64,000 nucleotides of DNA from an uncultured Bacteroidota bacterium (lineage in GTDB: Bacteria; Bacteroidota; Bacteroidia; Chitinophagales; Chitinophagaceae), in the NCBI GenBank assembly GCA_903877645.1, contig CAIRES010000059.1, forward strand, positions 23,544 through 87,543. The letters run 5' to 3'. The position numbers and the translations under genes were made by a program. Each line of letters begins with the position of its first letter. Position 1 is the first letter of the stretch. Below the pieces are notes generated by a model, which did no database searches, was not told where the DNA came from, and saw only the letters and a list, made by a program, of their open reading frames with translations. This document shows positions 51,018 to 59,687 of this stretch, one piece after another.

Positions 51018-52187
51018 ATGAAGCGTTTAGCGATATTGGGGTCAACGGGGTCTATAGGTACACAGGCACTGGAGGTGATAGCGGCGCATCCCGGAAAGTT
51101 TGAAGTGGAGGTGCTCAGCGCACACCGCAATACGGCGTTGCTCATAGAGCAGGCGCGTAAATTCAAGCCCAATGCCGTGGTGGTGACCGATGAGAACAAG
51201 TACAAAGAAGTAAAGGACGCATTGCTGATGCTGCCCATAAAGGTATTTGCCGGCCAGCAGGCCCTTGCCGATGTGGTACAGTGGGAGAGCATAGATACAG
51301 TGCTGGGCGCTATAGTAGGCTTTGCAGGCTTGCACAGCATACTGGCCGCCATAGACGCAGGCAAGCGCATAGCGCTGGCTAATAAAGAAACACTGGTAGT
51401 AGCAGGAGAACTGGTGATGCAGCGCGCCAAAGAAAAAGGTGCAACCATTATACCGATAGACAGCGAGCACAGCGCCATTTTCCAGTGCCTGGTAGGCGAG
51501 GATATGAACAAGGTGGAAAAGCTGATACTCACCGCATCGGGCGGGCCGTTCCTGGGCCGCAAGCCTAACTACCTGGTGAATGTAAAGGCCAGTCATGCCC
51601 TACAGCACCCCAACTGGAACATGGGCGCCAAGATCAGCATAGACAGCGCCACACTGATGAACAAGGGCCTGGAGATCATAGAAGCCAAGTGGCTCTTCGG
51701 TGTAGAGAATGATAAGATAGAGGTGGTGATACATCCCCAATCCATCATCCATTCCATGGTGCAGTTCTCAGATGGCTCTATTAAGTCGCAGATGGGATTG
51801 CCGGATATGAAGGTGCCGATACAATACGCACTGGCATTCCCCGAGCGCATCCCGAACACTTATAAGCGCCTTGATTTTAAAGAACATTCCAAGCTCACCT
51901 TTGAGCCGGCGGATTATAAAACTTTCCGTAATCTTGCCATCGCCAAGGATGCACTATACAAAGGCGGCAACGCCCCCTGCGTGCTGAATGCGGCCAATGA
52001 AGTGGTGGTGCATGCCTTTTTGCAAAACAAGGTAGGCTTCCTGGAGATGAGCGAAATGATAGAAAAAACAATGGAGTGTGTGGAGTTCATAGAACACCCT
52101 ACGCTCGAAGAATATATACACAGCGACGCAGAAGCAAGAACATACACAACAGAGTTTTTAAAGAAAAGCCAGTTGTCGATATACTAG
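51018..52187 (+). CDS. dxr: 1-deoxy-D-xylulose 5-phosphate reductoisomerase
   Basis: A 389-aa enzyme of the MEP isoprenoid pathway, making 2-C-methyl-D-erythritol 4-phosphate with NADPH. The NADPH-binding GSTGSIGTQAL is at residues 8-18. Catalytic and metal-site segments are ANKETLVVAGELVM, PIDSEHSAIFQCL, TASGGPF, and MNKGLEIIEAKWLF with HPQSIIHSM. Length fits. It is followed by an inverted repeat, then rseP, a layout common in bacteria. Confidence 0.97.
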   Translation: MKRLAILGSTGSIGTQALEVIAAHPGKFEVEVLSAHRNTALLIEQARKFKPNAVVVTDENKYKEVKDALLMLPIKVFAGQQALADVVQWESIDTVLGAIVGFAGLHSILAAIDAGKRIALANKETLVVAGELVMQRAKEKGATIIPIDSEHSAIFQCLVGEDMNKVEKLILTASGGPFLGRKPNYLVNVKASHALQHPNWNMGAKISIDSATLMNKGLEIIEAKWLFGVENDKIEVVIHPQSIIHSMVQFSDGSIKSQMGLPDMKVPIQYALAFPERIPNTYKRLDFKEHSKLTFEPADYKTFRNLAIAKDALYKGGNAPCVLNAANEVVVHAFLQNKVGFLEMSEMIEKTMECVEFIEHPTLEEYIHSDAEARTYTTEFLKKSQLSIY

Positions 52188-52376
52188 TAGATAGTTGTTA
52201 GTAATTAGTAGATAGTCGCGAGGCAATAGAGATCGCAGAAAGTCGTTAGTGGAAAGTAGATAGTCGTTAGATGATAATTGAGCGAATATCGTTTTTGAGG
52301 AAAAAAGATTGATAACACATAAAATTAAAGAGTAGCTGTAACGGAGTAAAGACTAATTACTAACGACTATCTACTA
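52185..52376. repeat. 25-bp inverted repeat between dxr and rseP
   Basis: 52185-52209 and 52352-52376 are inverted copies with one mismatch in 25. Between them a related GTAGATAGTCGTTAG unit occurs near 52256-52270. A related CTAACGACTTTC block is at 44062-44095. The left arm covers the dxr stop, and the right arm ends 13 nt before rseP. Confidence 0.75.
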
Positions 52377-52389
52377 TATACTGAAAAAA

Positions 52390-53766
52390 ATGAGCAATAT
52401 CCTATTAATGTCGGGCACAGCAGTGAAGGTGATCCAGTTATTTGCGGCCTTGTCGCTGCTGATAGCGCTGCACGAAGGTGGCCACTTTTTCTTTGCGCGC
52501 CTGTTCAAAACACGTGTAGAGAAGTTCTACCTGTTCTTCGACTTTTTGTTCCCGTTCTCAGGTTTGCTGAATTTTGCTTTGTTCAAAAAGAAGAAAGGCG
52601 ATACCGAATATGGTATTGGCTGGTTCCCGCTGGGTGGCTATGTAAAGATAGCCGGCATGGTGGATGAGAGCATGGACAAGGAGCAACTGGCCCGCCCGCC
52701 GGAGCCATGGGAGTACCGCTCTAAGAAGCCCTATCAGCGCCTGTTCATCATGCTGGGCGGTATCATTGTGAATGTGCTGGTGGCTATAATACTGTACATC
52801 ATTATTTTTAGCGTGTATGGAGAAAAATATTTACTCACTACAAATGCAAAATATGGTATTTCTACCGATACTTTATCTAGGAGTATTGGTTTGCGTAATG
52901 GAGATATGATTAAGTCAATAGACAATAAACCAGTCGAGCGTTTTGAGCGCATACCATCTGCGGTACTATTTAGTCATGATCAGAGAGGAACCATTCAAAT
53001 TACACGTGATGGTAAGGACACGAGCATGAATATACTTCCTGGTACAGTTAGTAAAATGACGAAAGAACAAAAAGGTGATTTCATTTCACCCGCTTTACCT
53101 GCAGTAGTTGATTCCGTTTTTAACACGATAGGTGCAAAGGCAAATTTTAAACATGGCGATAGTATTGTTGCCGTAAACGGACAGCCTATCCGTTTTAGAA
53201 GTGAATTTGAAGAGTTAAAAATGGCAAATTATGATAAGCCGATAACAGTTACTGTTATAAGAAATAACGAGCCGCAAATATTAAATGTAACCGTGCCAAA
53301 AGATTCATTAATGGGCATACAATATATGAACGCCGAGCGGTATCTAAAAATCGAACACATCCATTATGGATTGTTCGATGCAGTAACCAAGGGCTTCTCT
53401 TATACATTTGAACAATTCGGGAATTATCTTAGCCAGTTTAAATTGATATTTAAATCGAAAGAAATAAAAGCCCAAGACAGCATGGGTGGTATCATCAGCT
53501 TCGGTAAGATTTTTCCATCAGAGTTTGATATGCGCGAGTTCCTGATGCTCACAGCATTTATCTCTATTATCCTCGCTTTCATGAACCTATTGCCTATACC
53601 GGGCCTCGATGGCGGTTACGTGATCTTCCTGCTGTTCGAAATGATAACAGGCAAGGCGGTGAGCGAAAAGGTAATGGAGCGCGCTACTACGGTGGGCCTT
53701 GTATTGCTGCTTACACTCATGGTGTACGCCAACGGGCTGGATATTTTCAGGTTGTTCAAACACTAA
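52390..53766 (+). CDS. rseP: RseP/site-2 family zinc metalloprotease
   Basis: A 458-aa membrane metalloprotease that cuts transmembrane segments of regulators such as anti-sigma factors. The zinc site HEGGH is at residues 28-32, the third ligand is in PIPGLDGGYV (D407), and two PDZ domains lie between (about 150-240 and 245-320). At least four transmembrane helices are present. Base composition changes in the middle: 52821-53460, coding for the PDZ region, is markedly AT-rich against both catalytic ends. This may mark recombination or relaxed selection on the PDZ part. Confidence 0.94.
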   Translation: MSNILLMSGTAVKVIQLFAALSLLIALHEGGHFFFARLFKTRVEKFYLFFDFLFPFSGLLNFALFKKKKGDTEYGIGWFPLGGYVKIAGMVDESMDKEQLARPPEPWEYRSKKPYQRLFIMLGGIIVNVLVAIILYIIIFSVYGEKYLLTTNAKYGISTDTLSRSIGLRNGDMIKSIDNKPVERFERIPSAVLFSHDQRGTIQITRDGKDTSMNILPGTVSKMTKEQKGDFISPALPAVVDSVFNTIGAKANFKHGDSIVAVNGQPIRFRSEFEELKMANYDKPITVTVIRNNEPQILNVTVPKDSLMGIQYMNAERYLKIEHIHYGLFDAVTKGFSYTFEQFGNYLSQFKLIFKSKEIKAQDSMGGIISFGKIFPSEFDMREFLMLTAFISIILAFMNLLPIPGLDGGYVIFLLFEMITGKAVSEKVMERATTVGLVLLLTLMVYANGLDIFRLFKH

Positions 53767-53790
53767 TTGGTAAGGTCGCATTCTTGCTTA

Positions 53791-53898
53791 CTCATGTTGG
53801 GAATTCCCCCTTGCCGGCGAGCCCTGTGCGGTGGCCGAAGGGGGTTAGGGGGATGTTGACTCGCACGTAACAATATTGATAGCGTTTCATTACTATGA
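53791..53898 (+). repeat. About 105-bp direct repeat, copy 1 (upstream of the Nudix gene)
   Basis: Starts CTCATGTTGGGAATTCCCCC, contains GGCCGAAGGGGGTTAGG, and ends CGTTTCATTACTATGATCG, covering the Nudix start codon. The second copy is at 54402-54504. Confidence 0.75.
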
Positions 53899-54320
53899 TC
53901 GACCAGCATATTCTATTGACTGTTGATGCCCTGGTATTTACCAAGGGTACAGATGGCTGGCAGCTATTGCTGGTGCGCAGGAAGCATGATCCCAATAAGG
54001 GCATGTGGGCTATACCCGGCGGCTTTGTAGAAGACGATGAAGAGCTGGAAGCCGCTGCCATACGCGAACTGCACGAAGAAACAGGTTTGCTGTTGTCGTC
54101 AATGACTCAATTGCACACCTTCGGTAAAGTAGGCCGCGACCCGAGAGGCCGCACCGTATCTGTCGTTTACTATGCATTTGCCGATGATGCCCACAAAGTT
54201 GAAGGCGCAGATGATGCCGCCGAAGCAGCATGGATCAATATCAAAGACATCACTGCCCTTGCTTTTGATCACATGGAGGTGCTGACTTTGGCACTTGATG
54301 TGCTGAAGGGCAGGATGTGA
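53895..54320 (+). CDS. Nudix hydrolase
   Basis: A 141-aa Nudix enzyme. The box GFVEDDEELEAAAIRELHEE then TGL fits G-x5-E-x7-REUXEEXGU (G43 to L65). The family hydrolyses nucleoside diphosphate linked compounds; substrate is not predictable, though the N-terminal LTVDALVFTKGTDGWQLLLV suggests the ADP-ribose or NadR-like group. It is flanked by a ~105-bp direct repeat. Confidence 0.9.
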   Translation: MIDQHILLTVDALVFTKGTDGWQLLLVRRKHDPNKGMWAIPGGFVEDDEELEAAAIRELHEETGLLLSSMTQLHTFGKVGRDPRGRTVSVVYYAFADDAHKVEGADDAAEAAWINIKDITALAFDHMEVLTLALDVLKGRM

Positions 54321-54337
54321 TTGCTGCGCGAGGTTGT

Positions 54338-54355
54338 AACGCAAAGACGCAAAGG
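54338..54355 (+). repeat. Short dispersed repeat (AACGCAAAGACGCAAAGG)
   Basis: One of two copies of a short CGCAAAGACGC-containing motif (the other at 55897-55921), a type often dispersed in Bacteroidota genomes. Confidence 0.45.
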
Positions 54356-54401
54356 TTTCGCAATGGGCGCAAAGTGGTTATGAGTGCTTTAGAGTTTTAG
54401 A

Positions 54402-54504
54402 CTCACATTGGAAATTTCCCCTTTAGGGCGGGCTATGTGCGATTGCCGAAGGGGGTTAGGGAGATGTCTAAGTAATAATATTGATGGCGTTTCATTATTA
54501 TGAG
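54402..54504 (+). repeat. About 105-bp direct repeat, copy 2
   Basis: Aligns with 53791-53898 (CTCACATTGGAAATTTCCCC, GCCGAAGGGGGTTAGGGAG, CGTTTCATTATTATGAG). It lies downstream of the Nudix gene and has an ATG at the same place, but no real gene follows it. Confidence 0.75.
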
Positions 54505-54516
54505 TGCGCACGAGTA

Positions 54517-54544
54517 TAGATCCTTACTACGTCAGGATGACAAA
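54517..54544 (-). repeat. Dispersed 28-bp repeat, copy 2
   Basis: Read on the minus strand it matches 3093-3120 at 26 of 28 positions. Confidence 0.7.
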
Positions 54545-54570
54545 GCATTATTTTTTAGCACCCGGGGTTG

Positions 54571-55833
54571 TTATTTCATCACCACCTGCACTGTCTTTCT
54601 CGTTTCCTGGCGCAGCAGTATTTGCTTGCCCTTGGTGAGGTCGAAAATGATCTCTGGTGTGAAGTGGCGGATGGTGAGCAGGTTCACATGGTCATTGATA
54701 GCTACTTTGTAATCCACGCCCAGGGCCTGTATCAGCGCTTTAACTTTGTCCTCCCGGTTATCAATACATGCTATGAAGCTGATAGCCGCATTCTGTATCA
54801 GGTTGATCTTCACCTTGAGGTCGTGAAAAATGCTGTAGAGGCGGCTGAGGTTATCCTCAGTGATGAAAGAGAAGTCCTTCGTGGTCACCTGTACCAGCAC
54901 CTGGTGGTCCTTCAGTACAATAAGTGGCGGATAATGTGCGGCATCTACCTCGCCCCTGATCACAGAGCCCGGGAGTGTTTTATCGAGGAAGCACTTTACA
55001 TACAGCGGTATATTGTTGTTCTGTAGGGGCTTGATAGTTTTGGGGTGAATGATCTGCGCACCATAGAAGGCCATTTCTATCACCTCGTTAAAACTGATGG
55101 CATCTATCTTTACCGTGTTTGGGAAGAGCTTGGGATCTGCGTTCTGCAGGCCGGCCACGTCCTTCCATATAGTTACAGACTCGAGGTGCAGCATGGCTGC
55201 GAGTATAGCCGCGGTATAGTCGGAGCCCTCGCGGCCCAGCGTTACTGACTTGCCATCTTCGGTAGCGCCGATGAAGCCTTGGGTAATAACTGTCTTACCT
55301 TGCTTGAGCAAGCTGCCCAGTATAGATTCTGCATTGTGTTTAGAGTATGCCCAGTCCACCACGCCATCGCGGTAGGTATGGTCGGTACGGATGATGTTGC
55401 GCACATCGGTCCATTCGCTGTTTACCTCGCTTTGCAGCAGGAACAGGGAGAACATACGGGTAGATAGTACCTCGCCCATGCATACGATCTGGTCGTAGGA
55501 GTAATCGTAACGGGCACTATCGGTATGGTGTACCGCTTGTTCCAGCTCGGCGAAATGTGCACGCAAGGCATCAACGGCCATTGCATAATGGGTATCGTTC
55601 AGCAGGCCGCGGGCAAAATCAAGATGTTCCTGTTCGAGTTTGCGGGTAGCGGCAAGGGCTTCGTCCTCCTTGTTGTCGCAGGCCAGCTTCACGATCACTT
55701 CGAGAGCATTAGTAGTCTTACCCAGCGCCGACATAACAATGAGCACAGGTACTTCTTCCCTGATGATGGGCAGCAGGGCCCCCATTCTGCCTGCATCGGC
55801 TATTGATGCACCGCCAAATTTGAAAACACGCAT
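54571..55833 (-). CDS. lysC: Aspartate kinase
   Basis: A 420-aa monofunctional aspartokinase, first step of Lys/Thr/Met synthesis. The N-terminal FKFGGASIADAGRMG is the family opening, and SVTLGREGSDYTAAILAAML with WKDVAGLQNADPKLFP are the catalytic parts. The C-terminal ACT region ends in YKVAINDHVNLLTIRHFTPE. The start at 55833 was chosen because it opens MRVFKFGGAS; the upstream in-frame stretch is not conserved. No homoserine dehydrogenase is fused. Confidence 0.94.
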   Translation of the reverse strand: MRVFKFGGASIADAGRMGALLPIIREEVPVLIVMSALGKTTNALEVIVKLACDNKEDEALAATRKLEQEHLDFARGLLNDTHYAMAVDALRAHFAELEQAVHHTDSARYDYSYDQIVCMGEVLSTRMFSLFLLQSEVNSEWTDVRNIIRTDHTYRDGVVDWAYSKHNAESILGSLLKQGKTVITQGFIGATEDGKSVTLGREGSDYTAAILAAMLHLESVTIWKDVAGLQNADPKLFPNTVKIDAISFNEVIEMAFYGAQIIHPKTIKPLQNNNIPLYVKCFLDKTLPGSVIRGEVDAAHYPPLIVLKDHQVLVQVTTKDFSFITEDNLSRLYSIFHDLKVKINLIQNAAISFIACIDNREDKVKALIQALGVDYKVAINDHVNLLTIRHFTPEIIFDLTKGKQILLRQETRKTVQVVMK

Positions 55834-55854
55834 AGAACAACCGTTAAAGGGAGG

Positions 55855-55862
55855 CAAAGATA
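55855..55862 (-). promoter_or_regulatory. -7 box for lysC
   Basis: On the minus strand it reads TATCTTTG, a match to TAnnTTTG, 21 nt before the start. Confidence 0.5.
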
Positions 55863-55896
55863 AAAAAGATGGGCGATTGTATGTGGGCATAATTTT

Positions 55897-55921
55897 ACCG
55901 CTAAGGCGCAAAGACGCTAAG
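55897..55921 (+). repeat. Dispersed repeat (CGCTAAGGCGCAAAGACGCT)
   Basis: Shares the GCAAAGACGC core with the copy at 54338-54355. Located between hscA and lysC. Confidence 0.55.
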
Positions 55922-55963
55922 CCCATAGTAACAATGAGTAAAATCGGGTTAATGTTTGTGTTT

Positions 55964-57835
55964 CTATATCACCTTCTTCCCCTTCATCGCATCCTTCAGG
56001 GCCGCATCCATTACGCGTTCGGCATAGGGGCGGGAGATATCGTTGAGTATTTCCGTTTCGTGCTGTATGCGGTCTTTGTCTTTAGCATCCATGGCCTCGC
56101 GTAGAATGGTCATGCGCTCGGCAGTTGTGGCCAGCTCATCTTCGGTAAGCATTGCACGGTACTTATTGAGGAATTTCTCTGTGGTATCGAGCATTTGTTG
56201 TGCCTCTGTGTGGGCCTCTACCAGCGCACGGATCTTGATGTCGTCCTTGGCATGGGTGAGGGAATCGAGGAGCATTTTTTCTACCTCTTCATCGGTAAGT
56301 CCGTACTGTGGTTTTACATCTATGCTCTGGGCTACACCGCTGCGCAGCTCGGTAGCGCTTACCTTCAGTATACCATCAGCATCTATCATAAAGGTTACTT
56401 CTACCTTGGGCAGGCCGGCGGGCATACCCGGTATGCCGGTCAGATTGAACTCGGCCAGCTTGCGGTTATCCTGCACCAGGTCGCGCTCGCCCTGGTATAC
56501 GGAAATGCGCATACAGCTTTGGCCGTCTTTGTGGGTGGTGTATTGGCGGCCTACCTTGCTGGGTATCTTGGAGTTGCGGGGCATGAGCACGTCCATGAGT
56601 CCTCCCATGGTTTCTATACCCAGGGATAGTGGAGTAACATCGAGCAGCAGCATTTCGGTATTGTTGCCCGCCAGTATATCTGCCTGAACGGCTGCGCCCA
56701 GGGCCACTACTTCGTCGGGGTTCAACTCATCGTGCAGCGGGCGGCCAAAGAAATTACGCACGCTGTCTTTTACCAGCGGTACACGTGTGGAACCGCCTAC
56801 CATTACTACTTCGCTGATCTGCTCCGGTTTCAGGCCCGCGTCTTTAAGGGCATTGCGGCAGGCATCTATGGTGCGGTTCACCAGTGGCTGCACCAGGTCA
56901 TCAAACTGCCTGCGGGTTATACGCACGGGTATCCCGTTTATAGCGCCATCAAACACATCGTTATTGGTAAGGTGTTTCTTCGCTTCTTCGGCAGTGAGGC
57001 GCAGTTGCTGCATCAGTGTTTTATCGGGCGAGCTGCCTATGCCCAGGTCTGTATTGCCTTCGCCGGTATCTTCCTGCCAAAACCGCACGATGAGGTTGTC
57101 CATATCATCGCCGCCGAGGTAGGTGTCGCCATTGGTAGCCAGTACCTCGAAAATGCCGTTACTGATGGTAAGGATAGATATATCGAAAGTGCCGCCACCG
57201 AGGTCATATACGGCGATGGTCTTTTCTTCGTTGCTTTTGGTGCCTATGCCGTAAGCCAGGCTCGCGGCAGTAGGTTCGTTGATGATGCGGAGTACATCCA
57301 GCCCGGCAAGGCGGCCTGCATCGCGGGTGGCCTGGCGCTGGGCGTCATTGAAGTAGGCCGGCACGGTGATCACGGCCTTGGTAATGCCTGTTTTGAGGAT
57401 ATGCTCTGCGCGCTTCTTTAATTCTTTGAGTATGTAGGATGAGAGTTCGATGGGCGAGTAGAATTTATCGCCCACCTGCACTTTTACCAGCGCATCGGTG
57501 CCATCGTCTATTACATTGTAGGCAAAGAAGCCGGTGTCGCCACTTACGTCTTTGTATGATTTGCCCATGAGGCGCTTTACAGAGTATATGGTGCGCTCGG
57601 GCTGGGCTATGAGTAATTCTTTGGCCGGGTTGCCTACCGTGGTATTGCCGTATTCATCAAAATGGACGATGGAGGGTACGAGTGCAAGCCCGTCGGTCTC
57701 TTTGAGGGCGATGGGCTGGTGGGTATCATTGCGCACGATGGCGATGAGGCTGTTGGTAGTGCCGAGGTCTATCCCTACAATGGTTTCTTCCTGCTGCAGG
57801 CTACCGGTAACTATATTAATGGCTATTTTGCCCAT
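55964..57835 (-). CDS. hscA: Fe-S assembly chaperone HscA (Hsp70 family)
   Basis: A 623-aa Hsp70-type chaperone. The ATPase domain opens [20 protein letters not shown], with [15 protein letters not shown] and [14 protein letters not shown]; the peptide-binding part has [18 protein letters not shown]. The short N-terminal extension and overall length (shorter than DnaK's 640) fit HscA of Bacteroidota, which supports iron-sulfur cluster transfer. No hscB, iscU or fdx is adjacent here, so a second DnaK-like paralogue is the alternative. Confidence 0.88.
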   Translation of the reverse strand: MGKIAINIVTGSLQQEETIVGIDLGTTNSLIAIVRNDTHQPIALKETDGLALVPSIVHFDEYGNTTVGNPAKELLIAQPERTIYSVKRLMGKSYKDVSGDTGFFAYNVIDDGTDALVKVQVGDKFYSPIELSSYILKELKKRAEHILKTGITKAVITVPAYFNDAQRQATRDAGRLAGLDVLRIINEPTAASLAYGIGTKSNEEKTIAVYDLGGGTFDISILTISNGIFEVLATNGDTYLGGDDMDNLIVRFWQEDTGEGNTDLGIGSSPDKTLMQQLRLTAEEAKKHLTNNDVFDGAINGIPVRITRRQFDDLVQPLVNRTIDACRNALKDAGLKPEQISEVVMVGGSTRVPLVKDSVRNFFGRPLHDELNPDEVVALGAAVQADILAGNNTEMLLLDVTPLSLGIETMGGLMDVLMPRNSKIPSKVGRQYTTHKDGQSCMRISVYQGERDLVQDNRKLAEFNLTGIPGMPAGLPKVEVTFMIDADGILKVSATELRSGVAQSIDVKPQYGLTDEEVEKMLLDSLTHAKDDIKIRALVEAHTEAQQMLDTTEKFLNKYRAMLTEDELATTAERMTILREAMDAKDKDRIQHETEILNDISRPYAERVMDAALKDAMKGKKVI

Positions 57836-57857
57836 ATGTTTTATTCGTATTGAGTGG

Positions 57858-57865
57858 CAAAGGTA
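57858..57865 (-). promoter_or_regulatory. -7 box for hscA
   Basis: On the minus strand it reads TACCTTTG, matching TAnnTTTG, 22 nt before the start. Confidence 0.55.
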
Positions 57866-57965
57866 TAGGATAATGGGGATGTGCGATTTATAACCGTATT
57901 TTAACCCTATTCTTTTTGCCTATGGGCAGATAATAGGCTGTTTATTGTTATTTTTAAGCCCCGAA

Positions 57966-58472
57966 ATGCAGAAAATGTTGAGGCTGTTATTGCCATGTCT
58001 TATTATCGCTATGTTTTTTTCTTCCTGTGGCTTTTATGAGCGCAGGCAGAAGATAAAGCTGTGTACGGAGATAGTGGCTACTAATGACACGCTGGACAAA
58101 ATGACCAAAACCTGGCATGGCCTGTTGCAGCGGGGTATTCAGGTGAAAAGCCTGGCCGGGCTGCGCATATACCGCACCCAGATGGGCGCTTTTGTGAGCC
58201 GCCGCCGCAGTATTAATGCCGACCTGGAACTGGTATCCTCTGCTATGCAGCTACGTGATAGCGAGGAAGCCTTTCTCTCTGCGCGGGCAGATGTGATAGC
58301 CGATGTATATGCCCCGTTTGAAGAATTTACAGATTACACCCCACCTATAACCGTGCACAACCAACTGCGCCTGGTGCTCAATGACCAGTATACCGAACAA
58401 AGCGCCACTGCTGCACTGAAACGCTCTGTGGATGCAATGATAGCAAGGAACGGGCTGAGGTTGAAGAAGTGA
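57966..58472 (+). CDS. Hypothetical lipoprotein
   Basis: A 168-aa protein. A type II signal peptide (MQKMLRLLLPCLIIAMFFSS) ends at lipobox FSSC, so it is a lipoprotein. The mature part is helical and Arg/Leu-rich (ATNDTLDKMTKTWHGLLQ, YRTQMGAFVSRRRSINADLE). No domain match is recognised. Start at 57966 preferred over an upstream TTG. Confidence 0.75.
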   Translation: MQKMLRLLLPCLIIAMFFSSCGFYERRQKIKLCTEIVATNDTLDKMTKTWHGLLQRGIQVKSLAGLRIYRTQMGAFVSRRRSINADLELVSSAMQLRDSEEAFLSARADVIADVYAPFEEFTDYTPPITVHNQLRLVLNDQYTEQSATAALKRSVDAMIARNGLRLKK

Positions 58473-58494
58473 TCATCTCTAAAATCTGCATAAA

Positions 58495-58692
58495 ATGACT
58501 GCGGAAGAACTAAAAGACCTGCGGGAAAAGACAAAAGTACTCATAGACCGTGCAGATAAGCCAGTACTGCGTATGCTGAAAGCTATGCTTGAGGTTAATG
58601 AAGCGTGTATGGCTGAAGCAAAAACCTTTACGGTATTGAATATTGAGGATAAAGATTTTAAGTTTAATCGAGAGGAGGCTAATGAGCGATAA
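58495..58692 (+). CDS. Small uncharacterised protein
   Basis: A 65-aa acidic, helical protein (MTAEELKDLREKTKVLIDRA, then LRMLKAMLEVNEACMAEAKT). It has the look of small antitoxin-like proteins seen in Bacteroidota (short helix with L-I-x2-A-D-x3-L-x2-M-L), but no toxin follows. It stands at the left edge of the AT-rich patch that carries the radical-SAM cassette. Function unknown. Confidence 0.55.
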   Translation: MTAEELKDLREKTKVLIDRADKPVLRMLKAMLEVNEACMAEAKTFTVLNIEDKDFKFNREEANER

Positions 58693-58775
58693 AGTCAGAA
58701 ACCCGGATTGAAATAAAAAAATATTCTTCTCATTTTTAATAAAGTGTATGGACGGCTGGCTAATCACATTGAATT

Positions 58776-59684
58776 ATGCCATTTTTTGTTATGTTTTTTT
58801 ATAACTTTAATTTTTACCCTCAAAATAGTAATATATTGGAATTGTTTAGTGAGCAACAAGAAGAGAATCGTAGAGAAAAAATTGGACATGCAAAGATCGA
58901 GTATGTAAATTCGGCAAGTATTTTGACCGAGGCTAAAGGCTTTATGGGTGCATATGACTATACACTAAATCCATATTCTGGATGTTCTTTTGGTTGTAAC
59001 TACTGCTATGCTGCTTTTTTTTCTCGTTCATCTGAAGATAAAAATAACTGGGGCAATTGGGTTCGAGTAAAAGAGAATGCTTTGCAATTATTGAGAAAAA
59101 TACGCAAAAAGCCTCTTCTGGATAAAACTATATACATCAGTAGTGTTACAGATCCATACCAACCAATTGAAAAACAACTTGAACTTACTAGAAGTATTCT
59201 TCAGGAGCTATTGACTTATCATAAACCAAGATTAGTAATTCAAACAAGAAGCCCCTTAGTAACCAGAGATATTGATATTTTAAAACAGTTTGATATTGTA
59301 CAAGTAAATATGACAGTGACAACAGATAGTGAAGATGTAAGAAAAGCTTTCGAGCCTTTATGTCCTTCAAACAAATCAAGGCTAAGTGCAATAAAAGAGG
59401 TAACAGAATCAGGTATTCAAACGTGCATTACAATGACACCATTATTGCCTGTTCAAGAATCTAATGGGTTTGTAAATGCATTACTTGCAACGGGAGTGAA
59501 AAAATTTATTGTTCAGCCTTTTCATCCAGATAAAGGTAAGTTTATTGCGAGCACAAGGGAAATTGCTATAGAACAAATAAAAAAAATGGATTGGGATGAA
59601 TCGAAATATAATGAAGTTGTGAAAATATTTAGAGAAAAATTACCTTGGCTTGGAGAGGGTAAGCAAGGGTTCGCACCAATATAG
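58776..59684 (+). CDS. SPL-family radical-SAM protein
   Basis: A 302-aa radical-SAM protein. The cluster motif is C70-x3-C74-x2-C77 (SGCSFGCNYCYA), and ISSVTDPYQPIEKQLELTR and the late EPLCPSNKSRLSAIKEVTES are signatures of the spore photoproduct lyase-like group. The AdoMet and barrel segments continue to GKQGFAPI. Such enzymes cleave AdoMet to make a radical; SPL repairs thymine lesions, but most family members have other or unknown substrates. The N-terminal start is uncertain (the ATG at 58776 or shortly after). The stop is 3 nt before the next ATG, so the two genes are co-translated. It is about 33% GC by eye. Confidence 0.85.
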   Translation: MPFFVMFFYNFNFYPQNSNILELFSEQQEENRREKIGHAKIEYVNSASILTEAKGFMGAYDYTLNPYSGCSFGCNYCYAAFFSRSSEDKNNWGNWVRVKENALQLLRKIRKKPLLDKTIYISSVTDPYQPIEKQLELTRSILQELLTYHKPRLVIQTRSPLVTRDIDILKQFDIVQVNMTVTTDSEDVRKAFEPLCPSNKSRLSAIKEVTESGIQTCITMTPLLPVQESNGFVNALLATGVKKFIVQPFHPDKGKFIASTREIAIEQIKKMDWDESKYNEVVKIFREKLPWLGEGKQGFAPI

Positions 59685-59687
59685 AAT

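Noticed and set aside
54500..54712. ATG-started 70-codon frame after the second 105-bp repeat
   Set aside because: It runs through a dispersed repeat and then antisense to the end of lysC; the ATG is only a copy of the Nudix start region.
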